Below are positions 10,776 through 22,568 of a stretch of DNA of 64,000 nucleotides, piece by piece. Source of the DNA: Botryosphaeria dothidea (taxonomy: Eukaryota; Ascomycota; Dothideomycetes; Botryosphaeriales; Botryosphaeriaceae); NCBI GenBank assembly GCA_011503125.2, contig WWBZ02000016.1, positions 4,216,001-4,280,000 on the forward strand, written 5' to 3'. The stretch's first letter is position 1. Every line of letters starts with the position of its first letter. The notes under the pieces are model-generated. The model saw only the letters and a list, made by a program, of their open reading frames with translations. It was not told the DNA's origin and did not search any database. The translations under genes were made by a program, and so were the position numbers.

Positions 10776-11599
10776 ATGCGGGAGACCAGAAAGAGGAAAT
10801 ATGAATCAAGCCCAGAGCTTCTAGAGGATGACGGCAAGAGGAGAGTCGCCAGCGTCTTCGATGCCGCAGCTGGTGAGCTCCGACTTCATCACTTCATGGA
10901 CCGCATTTGTTCACATCTCTCCCAGGACGCATCAACGACAACGGCTTCATTCCCTCGAACCTAGTCATCCCGGATGGCCAATCTGCTGAATTGAAGCCTC
11001 AACACCACGGGTTCTTGTCGCCTGATGACGATACCGTTCCTGTGTCGTTCGGTCCCCTTGCACCGGATGATGTTCTTTTCAAGACCAAGAATGCGCCGCT
11101 TCGCTACGAAGAAGATGATGTCTACTTCGCCCAAAGGTATCTGGCATCGCACCAGCGCCTGCCAGACTCAGACTTGCTGAAAGCTGTCCATGCCTACGCC
11201 TCTGACTTCTATTCAGGTTCCTTGGGCGACCAAGCCAAGATGGACTGGAGGTCTATGGACGAGACCGCTCTTCTGGCATTGGGAATCCTCATGGAGGAGG
11301 CAGCTGCCGATGTTCTGGGTAAGACGGGCGATCTGACTTTCGTCGAAGGCGAAGACGACGATCCGCTCAGCATGCCGCAGGCCTGGACCGGCTCTGGTTG
11401 GACTCGAAGCGTCATCAGAAGAGGCCATCTTCGTCCCAGACACAAAGCCAGCGAGGAGCCAGGAAACGAAAGCAGAGATTTTCAGCCAACGGTGGTTGAT
11501 TCTTCATCAGGCCTTCCGCCAGATCATTACACCCTGCAGCAGAAAGAGGAGCCAACCAGTGAGGACAACGGCAAGCAAGGCGGAAGCGACCCCGAGTGA
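10776..11599 (+). CDS. Conserved-looking protein of unknown function
   Basis: Exons 10776-10872 and 10926-11599, joined over a 53-bp intron (gtgagc...cccag), encode 256 residues. The protein opens with a basic MRETRKRKYE segment; the middle contains YFAQRYLASHQRLPD and a helix-like MDETALLALGILMEEAA, then an acidic patch EGEDDD and an unstructured polar tail. The spliced reading is smooth (FDAAAGRINDNGFIPSN) and codon use matches neighbours, so I believe it is real. I do not recognise the family. It shares a short promoter with the CSA-like gene, which may mean co-expression but says nothing firm about function. Confidence 0.75.
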
Positions 11600-13042
11600 T
11601 CAGGTTCAGCAGTTTTTTAATCATTTTTCCAGTAGTGGCAACATGCCATGGGGTATTCTTGGAGAAGGAGAGCACAGAGCAGCAGTGTCACCGGTTCAGA
11701 CACCTGGCCCGGCTTACCGAATACCAGACCCCTGGGAACATGCATTCCAGGGTACCTGCTGAATGTTGAAAGCACCACATATTGCCACGCTAGCCAAGAA
11801 GCTGAGCAACTGGGGAAGTCTTGCGGTACCTGCAGCACCAGGCTACCCCTTTGGTAGAGAGCTCTTCTAGAATTTTACGGTTAAATCAGTAGACTTGGTG
11901 GATGGGACTATACAAAGCCGCAATGCCAGTCCTGAGCAGACAGCACGGCACATTCCGCTCCATCCGTACGGCCGGCAGCTGAAATCAAAGACGCATGAGG
12001 TAAATACAAAGTGAAAGTTTGGCGGGAGCACACAAGGTGCTGTGCCACAAATTGGAAGGAATACACCGTCAAGCTCCAGAACTCTCCAGGTCCGTCTGGA
12101 TTTAGAACAAAGACCCAGCAGATCTTGAAGATCCTTCGCGAAGGAATATCAGAAGAGCAAGGCCAATCAGTAGACCTGTCCCATGTTGTTACAGAAAATT
12201 GAGTGGACAACGCTGCTGATGCGGCAAGAAGAAACAGGCGAAGCTCCCATGTGGCAGATCAGGCTATATGCATACAATTTAGCCGCGCACCCGCAATCCT
12301 TCCCCGGAAGCACCCTGGTACCCCAGCTTTTACCCCACCATTCACCAGCCGTCCTTGAGTCGCGCCACTCTCTTCCGACTCTCATTCTGTCTCTCACTCG
12401 GGGCGCCTCACCACAATCCGGATGACCTTACATCTCAGCTACTCGTGCCTGGCCGTTTTCCCCGTCTCAATAGCCGTCGAGAATGCACCATGCGAAAGTG
12501 GCTTCAGACTACTTTCACACCCATGGGGGAGCCGCAAGAGATCGTCTCGGGCCCTGAGCTACAGTTAGCCAGAGAGAAGAAGCAATGACCAGATTGGATA
12601 TAGTGACCGCTGGAGGCGACGAGGAACGTTCCGCAAGTCGGCAGCTTGTGCCAAGTACAACAACCGCAGCCGGGAATGCTCAGTTAGCGCGCTGCGATGC
12701 CGCCTCGTCAATTTAGGCAACTTCCTACTGGCACAGGCGAGGCCACTCCAGCGCCTTCGAGCCACGCTGCCGCCAACGCGCGCACATGCATATGGCCGAA
12801 AGCCGTCTCTTACTCGGCCTTCCGTGCCGTTTCTTGACTGCTCACGAGGCTCCCAACCATCCCTTGCCCAAGAACTGCGAGCCACGGCCGGAACCCCGGT
12901 CCGGGAGGCGCTCTGAGCGTTTCTTACTCCTCCGGCGCCCTATGCCTCTCTCGTGAGACATGGCTTGCCATGCCGGCTAAATGCAACTGACACCCATGCT
13001 GCCGCTTCACCGTCCGCGAAAGGCTCCGCAACCGTGGGTCTG
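11600..13042. other. Intergenic, no gene supported
   Basis: About 1.4 kb between the unknown gene and the transporter promoter. Short frames occur on both strands (up to about 106 codons) without conserved pattern. No repeat or RNA gene was seen. Confidence 0.45.
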
Positions 13043-13048
13043 TATATA
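13043..13048 (+). promoter_or_regulatory. TATA box candidate of the sugar transporter gene
   Basis: TATATA lies about 180 bp upstream of the transporter start codon, in a GC-rich setting that makes it stand out. Confidence 0.45.
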
Positions 13049-13224
13049 GGGCTGCGGATGTTCCTCCATGGATGTGTTTTGGAGATCACGCTCGGCTCAA
13101 CCGCCTTCTTCCTCTACAGTTCAAGCTTCACAGAGGCATCTCCTTACCGAAGCGGCAACAACAGCAGTCGGACTGCTGAGCCCCGAATCAACGCCCTTAT
13201 CCGCGGTCAGAGCGATATACAGCA

Positions 13225-15194
13225 ATGGAGGCAGCAACGAAGGGCCATTTTCGCCTTGCGGGCAGGGAATATCCCGCCATATCGTGGTGGAAGGAGCCTC
13301 AGATGCGAAAGACTTACATCTGCCTGATGTTCGTCGTTCTCACCAGTGTAAGTACACTCAGGCATGGGGTAGAAATACCACGAAGACTATTCTAATTCTC
13401 TTTGCTTTTAGGCTACGAACGGTTTCGACGGTAGCATGGTTAACGGACTGCTGGCCTTGGACCAATTTAAAGATTGTACGTGCTAAACGCCACAGCTCTG
13501 CTGAGATCTGTTGAGTGAGATGGAACTGCCTGAAAAATACTACACTACCGAAATAAACCACGGTACCGTCAGCGGCTCCACGAATAGGCTCTGCAGATAG
13601 AGTCTCTAAGCCAGCTCAGGCTACATCATCTCGAAGCAACCTGCCGGCAAAAGCTACGGTTTGAAGACCTGAGGCTAACAATTTGCCTAGATTTCAACAA
13701 TCCCAAGGGTTCTATTGTCGGCCTTTTCAGTTCAATCATGTTCCTGGGTGGCTTGGTTGCTCTTCCCGTGGTCCCCTATACGGCAGATATCCTCGGCCGC
13801 AGAATGGCCATCTTCATCGGCTGCTGTATTATGATTTTCGGTGTCGCACTCCAAACCGCCAGTGTCAACTTCCGCATGTTCGTCGCTGCCCGTTTCTTCC
13901 TCGGATTTGGCGTTGCTATTGCACACGGAGCATCGCCACTGTTGATCACTGAGCTGGTTCACCCACAACATCGTGCTGCATACACGACCATCTACAACAC
14001 CACTTGGTATCTTGGCAGCATCATCGCCGCATGGCTCACCTTCGGCACCAACCACATCCCAAACCACTGGTCTTGGCGCACTCCTTCGATCGTCCAGGCT
14101 GCTCCTTCCATCTGCCAGCTAATCTTCGTCTGGTTTGTGCCGGAGTCCCCGAGATGGCTCATCAACAAGGGAAACGAGGATAAGGCTCTTCAGATTCTGG
14201 CCAAGGTACACGCAGAGGGAAATGGTATGTGACATATTTCTGGCATCCCAATGAAGGGATGAATGCTGACTCACTGTTGCAGTCCACGACGAGGTTGTGC
14301 AGGTTGAATTTGAGGAGATCAAGCACACGTTGAAGCTCGAGCAGGAGTTTGAGGGCAACGGCTGGATGGAGCTGATCAGGACCAAGGGCAACCGCCGCCG
14401 CGTGCTCATCCTCGCCACCCTCGGTCTGTTCTCGCAATGGTCAGGCAACGGCCTTGTTTCGTACTACATGACGGAGGTGCTGAACGGCATCGGAATCGAG
14501 AACAGCAACATCCAGCTGGTCATCAACGGCGTGCTACAAATCTGTAACGCCATCGTCGCCATCTCCTTCTGCTTCTTCGTCGACAAGATCGGCCGCCGCA
14601 AGCTCTTCCTCGGCTCGACCTTCGGCATGATGATCTGCTTCATCATCTGGACCATCTGCTCGGCCCGCTTCAATATCGAGGGCAGCACCAACCACAAGAT
14701 GGGCAACGCCGTCGTCGCCATGATCTTCCTCTACTACGTCTGCTACAACATGGCCTGGTCCGGCCTGCTCGTCGGCTACGCCGTCGAGATCTTGCCCTAC
14801 AACATCCGTGCCAAGGGCATGTGTATCGTCTGGTTCACCGTCGACGCCGCCCTCTTCATCAACACCTACGTCAACCCCGTCGCGCTCGACAACATCGGCT
14901 GGAAGTACTACATCGTCTACGTAAGTTCCTCTCTCGCTCCCAACACATGGCTTTTCGAAAGACTAACAAATGTCCCCACAGTGCGTCTGGCTCGGCATCG
15001 AGTGCGCCGTCGTCTACTTCTTCTACATTGAAACCCGCAACACGCCCCTCGAGGAGATTGCCAAGCACTTCGACGGCGACGCGGCCATCGTCGGCGGCGC
15101 CGCTGCCACGGAGAAGGGCAGGGTGCTGGCTAACGAGATGGCGCTGGATGCCGATGAGTCGAAAGCGCCCGTCGTCGAGCACAAGGAGGTTTAG
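13225..15194 (+). CDS. MFS sugar transporter
   Basis: Five exons (13225-13347, 13412-13475, 13691-14224, 14283-14920, 14982-15194) encode 523 residues. Introns are 64, 215, 58 and 61 bp with GT-AG ends; the second contains a GCTAAC branch site 13 nt before its acceptor. Family marks of the sugar-porter group are DILGRRMA in the loop after TM2, the PESPRWLI motif at the end of TM6, DKIGRRKL in the second half, and YFFYIETRNTPLEEI at the end of TM12. Twelve membrane segments can be read. It resembles fungal lactose-permease/hexose-type carriers and should be a plasma-membrane sugar-proton symporter; the substrate is not evident. The first 41 residues are read from a short exon, so the start is less sure than the rest. 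Confidence 0.88.
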
Positions 15195-15861
15195 AGCAGG
15201 CGAGGTTCATGTCTTGCCACGTTGGTGTATACCGTTTTCTTTTTCGATTGTACAGGAGATGAGACTTTGCTCTAACATTTCTTGGTCATGGTGGATGATA
15301 TACCAATGGAATATGAGGTCTTAATTTGCAGGAGTTTGTTTGTTTGCGAAAGTTGAAACATCTGATGATCGTGACAAATGTTCACCTAATTCCCCTTTTT
15401 GCACCAGTCCACTCCTGGCAAACCCTCTCGACATCTTACGAGATCGTCACACGCGAGATCAAATGCGCATGTCTTCGGCAATCCTACGTCATCTTTTTTC
15501 CCAGGCGCTTTAGCCTGAGGCCCCTCAATTCTCGCCTCGAGGCCAGATCGCATTACCTGCTGGCCGTTCCAAATCTCCCACTTTCAGAAGATGTGGCAGT
15601 GTTGTTATAACTGCCTGAACCCGGTATATCAGGGATCGAGTAGAGGAAAAGAGGAGAAAGGGGTTACATACACGAACTGCCATGTAAACAATCTTGAGAA
15701 TGCTACGCTTTTTTTATAGCGCTTTCAAAATTTCTGCTCTTGAATTTAAAAACCAGAGTTTGTAGAATTTCTTTATTTGCTCCTCAAATGAGCTTGTTCA
15801 AGAGAATAAAGACTCACGTCCTCCACGTAGAGAAAATAGATTCCTACATCTATGGAGTGCT
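15195..15861. other. Intergenic between convergent genes
   Basis: 3' flanks of the transporter (plus) and the HAD gene (minus), AT-rich with T runs. No gene supported. Confidence 0.5.
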
Positions 15862-16812
15862 TTAATAGTATGAACTCAACGACAACGCTACCTCTTGCAG
15901 GTTCTTGGCCCAGTATACTCTGACTAAACTGTCATCTGCCGGCGGCATCTCTGCCAGTAGTTTGATTCTGTGCTGCTCAACACCGATTCTTGTCAGAGTT
16001 TCAGCCAGCTCTTTTTGCCCACTACTCGGCTCCTCCTCATCACGAATGCAGATGCCTACATCAGCAGCCAGCAGAGCCTCGAAGTCGGTGGCACTATCGC
16101 CGACATAGACAACCAATTCCTCGCCACCGAACTTGACAGGAGTGGGCATATTGGCAAGCTTATCCGCACTGGTCCGGATACCACCTTTCTCCCCATCAAG
16201 ACCAGGACGGGCTAAATTGAGCAAGCCAGAAGATCCGTCGGAGTCGTTTAGGCCATCAATCTCGTTGGCAAGAATAGTAATGCTGTCAACTGCTTGCAGC
16301 AACGCTTCAGAATCATGCTCTCTGGCGGCGGCAGCACGTAGACACTCCCGGATGAAGGTAGCGCTCCAATTGACGCTCAATATGGTCGTTTTGATGCCTT
16401 GGCTGAGCAGAGCGGACCACCCGTCTCGCAGCTCGAGGTCGCCGCTTTGAACGGCCTTCACCGCGCCGTTCTTGACTCCTTCAGCGGTCACACCTTTAAA
16501 GATGCCGGCGTCCTCCACACGGTGGACGCTGCGTGATTCGACGACTTCAAGGCTGGCGAGCCAAGCCTTCTCCTCTGCGATGGTGGTGCGCTGGGATTTT
16601 TCGGGCTTGTAGGATGAGACGTGGTCCGTGAAGTCGTCGATATAGGCCTTCACAACGTCGTCCCAAGAGGTGGCGGTGGGAGGAGCATCGTCCTGCTTAA
16701 TCGAGCGGTGGTGTGCGCTGTCGGCGCAGATCTTGCCCAGAAAATGCAGCGTGTCGTTGCGGGTCGCTGTTCCGTCCCAATCGACAATCAGATGAAGAGG
16801 CACGGATGCCAT
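15862..16812 (-). CDS. HAD-superfamily phosphatase-like protein (CTO1/YCR015C-like)
   Basis: A single exon encodes 316 residues from the ATG at 16812. HAD motif I is VDWDGT (residues 10-15) with the nucleophile and acid-base aspartates as DxD, and motif IV is VGDSATDFEALLAAD near residue 255. The length and the DWDGT start resemble the yeast YCR015C/CTO1 family, which is poorly characterised (cold tolerance) and related to phosphoserine-phosphatase-like enzymes. The reading frame stays open upstream to an ATG at 16953, which would add 47 residues rich in Arg, Leu and Ser without acids, as in a mitochondrial presequence. The substrate is unknown. Confidence 0.75.
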   Translation of the reverse strand: MASVPLHLIVDWDGTATRNDTLHFLGKICADSAHHRSIKQDDAPPTATSWDDVVKAYIDDFTDHVSSYKPEKSQRTTIAEEKAWLASLEVVESRSVHRVEDAGIFKGVTAEGVKNGAVKAVQSGDLELRDGWSALLSQGIKTTILSVNWSATFIRECLRAAAAREHDSEALLQAVDSITILANEIDGLNDSDGSSGLLNLARPGLDGEKGGIRTSADKLANMPTPVKFGGEELVVYVGDSATDFEALLAADVGICIRDEEEPSSGQKELAETLTRIGVEQHRIKLLAEMPPADDSLVRVYWAKNLQEVALSLSSYY

Positions 16813-17376
16813 GTGATGCAACTCTTGCAGGTGAAGCGGCGGGAAGGGCCGGATGAGTAAGGAGCGGGTGGCGAAGGAATAATTGCACAACGCGCGGGGA
16901 ACAAAAGCGATGGTCAACACGGCTCGACGCAACGGGAGGCCAGACGCAATCATGAAGCGCGACAATTGCGGCTCTGCCCGTCGGATCGCGCTCGGGATGG
17001 GTGAGGAATCTCGGTTCCGAAAAGTACTCGTGCCCGGCGACAGGGGCTGGGCGCCGGCGCGTAACAAAAGCACCGATTCGGGCAGGTAATACGGCGCATT
17101 CGAAGACGCGCGGGGATCTAGCCAATCAAAGGCGTTATAAGTCGTGTTACGAGCGCGACGCGGCATATGTCATCGGATCGAAGACATCACCACGGGGTCT
17201 CAAATGCCGCAGCGGCCAATGAGCGGCGACTTGAATGAAGAAGCGTAAGCCCGCCTTCCCTCGGCTAATACCAACGTGCTTCTTCCGTCACGACAACCCT
17301 CCAGCACGCCCTCAACTCCCACCCAGGCCTGTATCACCACTCGTCTCTAGCCCGAGCGAGCATCTCACAATCCACC
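16813..17376. promoter_or_regulatory. Divergent promoter of the HAD gene and SDH2, with two CCAAT boxes
   Basis: CCAAT is present on the plus strand at 17122-17126 and 17216-17220, the second about 160 bp before the SDH2 start. CCAAT is the site of the fungal HAP/CBC complex, which controls respiratory genes, so a role at SDH2 is plausible. The part next to the HAD gene is open in frame (possible N-terminal extension). Confidence 0.45.
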
Positions 17377-18443
17377 ATGGCTACCACACGAGCATTGGCA
17401 AGGCTCTCCAGGAGCGCAAGTGAGTGCTGCCCCGCCACAACCCGAGCCCTCATCCACTCGTCCGCCCTTCCTCCACGCCGCATTCAACAAGTCTACGAAC
17501 AATCGCTGACCATGTGCCAGCCGCCGCATCGCGGACACCCGTCTCCTCGACAGTCTTCAAGCGTGGCATGGCGTCGGTTGTGCCCGAGTCGCAGACATCG
17601 ACCGTGTCCGAGCCCAAGCCGGACAAGGACGCGAGGGTCAAGACCTTCCACATCTACCGCTGGAACCCCGATGAGCCCACCTCGAAGCCGCGCATGCAAC
17701 CCTACACCCTCGACCTTAACAAGACCGGTCCCATGATGCTCGACGCCCTGATCCGCATTAAGAACGAGGTCGACCCCACCCTGACCTTTAGGCGCAGTTG
17801 TCGTGAGGGTATCTGCGGTAGCTGTGCTATGAACATCGATGGTGTAAACACTCTGGCTTGTCTTTGTACGTCTCTCCAATCCGCCCCTCGCTTCAGCGGC
17901 GGATATGTTTGAGTCTGGTGCGCTCAATTCGGACCACATGGCGCGACTAACACGCTTCGCCACACAGGCCGCATCCCCACCGACACGGCTAAGGAGTCCC
18001 GCATTTACCCGCTGCCGCACACCTACGTCGTCAAGGATCTCGTGCCCGACCTCACGCAGTTCTACAAGCAATACCGCTCGATTAAGCCCTACCTGCAGCG
18101 CGACACGCCGCCGGAGGACGGACGCGAAAACAGGCAGTCGAAGGAAGACCGCAAGAAGCTGGATGGTTTGTACGAGTGCATCTTGTGCGCGTGCTGCAGC
18201 ACGTCGTGCCCCTCGTACTGGTGGAACTCGGAGGAGTACCTCGGCCCGGCCATTCTCATGCAGAGTTACCGCTGGATCGCCGATTCGCGCGACCAGAAGA
18301 AGGCGGAGCGTCAGGACCAACTCAACAACAGCATGTCGCTCTACCGTTGCCACACCATTCTCAACTGCTCCAGGACTTGCCCCAAGGGATTGAACCCCGC
18401 GCTGGCGATTGCTGAAATTAAGAAGGGTATGGCTTTCACTTGA
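17377..18443 (+). CDS. SDH2: Succinate dehydrogenase iron-sulfur subunit
   Basis: Exons 17377-17419, 17521-17865 and 17968-18443 (introns 101 and 102 bp, the second with GACTAAC branch site) encode 287 residues. The first 35 residues are Arg/Ser/Ala-rich without acids, a mitochondrial presequence. The 2Fe-2S cysteines are in CREGICGSC (C108, C113, C116) with C128; the 4Fe-4S motif is CILCACC (from C200); the 3Fe-4S cluster uses C210 with CHTILNC and CPKG near 257-267. This is complex II on the inner mitochondrial membrane, passing electrons from succinate to ubiquinone. The quinone-site residues seen here are P211 (PSYWW), N216 and H258, the positions usually discussed for carboxamide sensitivity, all in the common wild-type state. 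Confidence 0.97.
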
Positions 18444-19819
18444 AAAAAAAAACAGAAGGGATCGGGTTACCTTTTGACGCAAATGGTGGACAAGTAAATC
18501 CATGGGTGTAGATGGTGCAGTTGGCATTCGAGTGTGACAAATAGGGCATTTGGAGATACAGGGAGTTCAAAGTGATGGTGTCTTGGTCTTAGGGCCAGAC
18601 GGACGTCTTTTCAGACAGAAACATTTTTTTTTCCATAGTAAACGATGTATTGATCGATTAACTTGTGTTCAAACCCATTTGGTACAGGACAGTTCGCCAT
18701 CAGGTGTCACATGTATGCAAGTCATAGGCTCGCGCTTAGTTGCCGCATTTGATCTTCTTGCAGGTACTCATCCCCGTCTTCTGGAACAATTACATACATA
18801 TCGGACCGACGCCATCCTGAAAGAGGACCCAGAACGCTTCACTGATAGCTATATCTATGTAGAACGACGTCAACCCGAGACGATGAGAAGTTTAGGCATA
18901 AAACCCAATTCTCCAACACAGCCGTCTGGATCTTGCCCTCTCTAAAAATATAGAAACGATCGTCACGACAATTCCTCACGGGGTTTTTTTCTTTTTTCTT
19001 GCTTTTTTGCTTTTTTTATTCTGCCTGTTTCCCATTCTTGGCAATCCCCACCCCATATTCTTCTCCATCTTCTCACGAACCGCGTCTGACCTTCCCTCCT
19101 CCCCTAACCCTCCCTCCGCCTTTTCCTTCCCCGTCCAGCCCGGCTTATGCAGATCCCCAAAAATCATAGCATGAACTGATCGTCCCCAAACCCCCCCACC
19201 CGCCCCCCGGGGCGTTTTTCCTCCTCCCAACAAACCTGTTTCTTTTCGCTTCCTGTGGCACCCAGAGCTCGTATTTTGCGACGACGGATCTGCATTTTTT
19301 TTTTGCGGCTGGAAGCCGTGTGGTAGATCAGGGTCTGGCACATGCTGGCGCGGTCCCGGGAGCGGGAAGAGTCCGTTGCGTCAGATGGCAAGGGTCCCGC
19401 TTTGCTTTCGGGCGTTTCGTGCGGCGGATCTTTTCGTTCTTTCACATGAAGGCGAGGTTCGGGGAAGGGAAGGTCGATTCGGATTGTAATGTAGCTTGTT
19501 TTGACGGCGAGTCTTTGGTGATGGTCGCTGTTTGGGGGAAAAGCAGACAGACCAGTGGAGATGCAGCTTAATGTAGGAGACCATTCTTTGCTGATCTGAA
19601 AGTCGAGAAAGCGATCGTTATCGTGAACTCTCATTAAGCTTTTCCGGACGCAAGTAGGTATATCGAACAGAAGCAGAAACCAGGAACTAAGAGAGCAGAG
19701 AAAGAGCAATACCCAAAAAGTCATCAGAAGCTCCGTCCAAGATCCAGCGTCACGCACTGTCTCAATCCACCCCAGTAGCCGAAAGGAAAAAAAGAAAAGA
19801 AAAGAGGAGCGCCTGCCCT
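18444..19819. other. Intergenic between convergent genes
   Basis: 3' flank of SDH2 (plus) and of the Par32-like gene (minus). It has A and T runs (18442-18452, 18986-19018, 19291-19301) and no supported gene; frames on both strands up to about 197 codons look like chance openings. Confidence 0.45.
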
Positions 19820-20706
19820 CTACTTCTTGATCTTCCCCAGCAAGTCCCTCGCCTTCTCGCCCAACCCCCTCACATCCTCGGACTGACCACCACCACCTTC
19901 TTTCTTCGCCTGCACGAGCCTCTCCTCCTCGCCGCTCTTCTTGCCCCCGCCCTCCCCACTCATCACGTTGGCCGCGCCGCCGCGCCCGAAGTGCTTGGGC
20001 CCGTCGTACTCGCGGCCGGCGCCCGGCGGCGCCTCGACGTCCTGGGCGGCGCGCGCGATCTCCGGGTGCTCCGGGTCGTTGCGGGCCATGTTGCCCGAGC
20101 CGCCGCGGCCGGTCGTGTACAGCGCCGACTTGATCGTTGGCGTCACCAGGTCGCGCGGGTTCGAAGACGAGTCGCGGCGCGATGACTTGGCCATGTTGCC
20201 TGGGGCGGTTGCATCTTGTGTCAGTGTGGCTGTGGAAAACGAAGGAGAGGGAGGGAGGGAGGGAGGGAGGGAGGGGAAGTTTGAATGGCGGTGTGCAGGA
20301 AATGATCGATTGGGAAGGTGAGGATTGAGGGGGCTGTGTTCATTTTTTCTCTCGCAGGGAGACAAATCGTGGTGGAGAAGAGAAATGCGGGTGAGCGGTT
20401 TTGGTGGGTGGTGCAGGTGCGCGTGTGCAGGTGATTCTGCCTTCTGGGGCGGAGCCGGGTGCGCATTGCATATTAATGCATGCACCCGTGAATGGTGAGA
20501 TGTGACGGGGTTAACAGAATTGCGCAATCGCGCATAGTCGTACGCGCGAGGCTGACTGTCCACTACTTCTAAAGCCGCGGAGATGAGGGGCGGAGGGTGG
20601 CAGGGTAAGGCTGAAAACATGTAGAATGCTTACCGGCGCCGCCGCGCCCGTGCGACATGTTGCGTACATCATCGGCGTCTGCGGCAGTGCGTGGGTCCAG
20701 AGCCAT
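19820..20706 (-). CDS. DUF3602 / Par32-like small protein
   Basis: Minus-strand exons 20706-20634 and 20199-19820 encode 150 residues. Three copies of the GRGGAGN-type motif define the family: HGRGGAGNMA across the splice, TGRGGSGNMA and FGRGGAANV. The rest is polar and disordered, ending in EKARDLLGKIKK. In yeast the founding member Par32 is phosphorylated downstream of TORC1 and restrains ammonium transporters; whether that holds here is inference. The 434-bp intron (gtaagc...cccag) is very long for this window and holds a GGGA tract; the joined motif across the splice makes the exon pair convincing. Confidence 0.8.
20247..20275. repeat. GGGA microsatellite in the Par32-like intron
   Basis: About seven tandem GGGA units on the plus strand (TCCC on the transcribed strand, which would give a pyrimidine-rich stretch in the pre-mRNA). 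Confidence 0.85.
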
Positions 20707-22424
20707 GGTGGTGGATTGGGCGGTGAAGATGAGGTCGTGTCGTGGGGCAGCTCTGCTGATGGCGGAGTCGTTCGCGCAGGCCGGCGTCGTTTTGCGATTG
20801 CTAGGCTGGCCGGTGGAGGCTGCTGTTGGGGCTGTAGCCTTGCAGAAGGTGGACGATTGACGTCAAGTGGTGCTTGTGGGTAGTGACGAATGCGGAAGTC
20901 GAAATTCGATCAATTGGCTGCTGCTGCTGCTTCGCTGACACAACAAAGAAGAAAGAGATTCGCTGCGAAGTTCACGGCACGGCGAGATACAGGACAGCGC
21001 GGGGTAGGAGAGGTGATTTTATGAAGAGTTAGAAAGGAAGGAAGTCGGATTTTACTACCTCCCTGTGCCGCCGGCCTGACTCCACTTCGATCACGACGTC
21101 CGGGCGGCGGCGCCAACGGCCTTGGGGGCGCACATCATGCGGAGAGAAAATCTCGACTCCGCAATATCTCGACCCGCGCACGAACGGGGGCTGCCAGCCG
21201 CCAAGCACACCGTTTCCATGGCCGGGCGCACGAGGTTGCAGAGGAGCTGTCTCCTTTCGGGTTCCCATCACGTAAGAGTTTTCGGGCGCGCTCCCGTGTG
21301 CTGAGGAACACCGTCGAGTCTTTCGGGGCGCGCGCCCAGCTGGGCTCATGACTCTGGTGGCGAGGACATGGCTAGGTTGGCGCACGTATAGAGCGGACAG
21401 CGCCGCGACATATATGGCCTGGATGCCACGAGCTGGCGGCGGCTCCGCTGGCGATGGCGCGACGACGGCGGGCGGGAGAGGGGCCGCTGAGGGGCCATCG
21501 AGGCCTTGAGGGAGCGCGGGTAAAGGCGATCAGACGCCCGCTGTCAAGCTATGCTACCCGGGCGGGAAGCTTCTCCACGGCGTCGCTGCGACCGTGGTAC
21601 GACGGCGGGAGCACGACAAGAAGTCAGAGGACGACGAACGCCTGCACGCCGGGGCGGGATGGCCGCTGGTGGAGAACAGCGCCCGGGGTGCGGCGCTGCA
21701 CGATGACCGCACGATTCATGCACCTGCCAATCCTCAACAACAAAATGCTTCTTCGAAATTGTGCTCGTCCCGAGGGACTCTTAACGATACATTAGACAGA
21801 AACAGCTTCAAGAACGCCTCTAATTCCCGTGTCCCTCCCAATGCCATGGCCCCGCTTGCGCGTCCAGGCCGACCGTGAGGTCTTCCGTCTAGTGTATCCC
21901 ACCCAGTCCCAGTCTAAGTTCCCGCCGCCGAAGAAAATCAAAAAAACTCCGCTCAATGCAAGCTGAACAATCCGCTGTAATGCCGCTCAAGCAACACCCC
22001 GGACGTCCTAAGATGCGTCTCTATCCAGACAGTGCAAGTAAAAAAGAATTCCCCGAGCGCCCTTGTGATGCAATGGTTGGATAGTCGTACACTCGCGTGC
22101 AACAGAAAATGGTCGAAGAAATTCGTCGTGCTCCGTGAACAGCCGAAAGGGAAAAAAAAAAGGTTGCCGGTCCGATTGCGAGGTTGAGTCGCTGATTAGG
22201 AATTCCCGCTGGCAGGCTGATTAAAGCACATGCCCAGCTGGGAAAGTGGTCGGCATTGCGAAGGTCGCTCTCATCAAGAATGGATAAATGAAAGGTAAAA
22301 CGTATCGGGTGTCGAGGCACCCTGGCGGCAGCTCGGGCGTTGTGGTAATTTAGGTCTAATTTTCGAGTCAGTCAGACCAGTTCGCCATGCGATAGACTCA
22401 TGATGGGCAATGCTCACGCACCAT
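20707..22424. other. Gene-poor stretch, part 1
   Basis: No coding region is supported. Competing frames on both strands have no family pattern. The first 200 bases are the upstream region of the Par32-like gene. Confidence 0.4.
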
Positions 22425-22568
22425 TTAGCTGCCACCGGCATCGCGAGGCCACTCCTTGTCGTCGCCGCCCTTACGGCTGATTGGGAGCACGCGGCGCTGC
22501 TGCTTCATGGTGAAGTCGTTGGAGGAAGAGGCGGCGGCGAAGGCGGTCGACGTCTTGCTGAATGCCAT
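22425..22568 (-). CDS. Small ORF, 47 residues, unidentified
   Basis: The minus strand carries a complete frame from ATG at 22568 to TAA at 22425. It starts MAFSKTSTAFAAASSSNDFT, continues with a basic MKQQRRVLPISRKGG and ends DDKEWPRDAGGS. Composition is protein-like (Ala/Ser-rich start, basic middle, acidic end), GC-rich at third positions, and the ATG follows an AC-rich leader. TATAAA at 22682-22687 and ATATATAC near 22774-22781 (minus strand) lie 114 and about 206 bp upstream, in promoter position. I do not recognise it and cannot exclude chance or a further upstream exon. Confidence 0.4.
   Translation of the reverse strand: MAFSKTSTAFAAASSSNDFTMKQQRRVLPISRKGGDDKEWPRDAGGS

Noticed and set aside
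18550..18945. 131-codon plus-strand frame after SDH2
   Set aside because: It lies in the 3' flank, begins with a continuation of AT-rich sequence and has no recognisable pattern.
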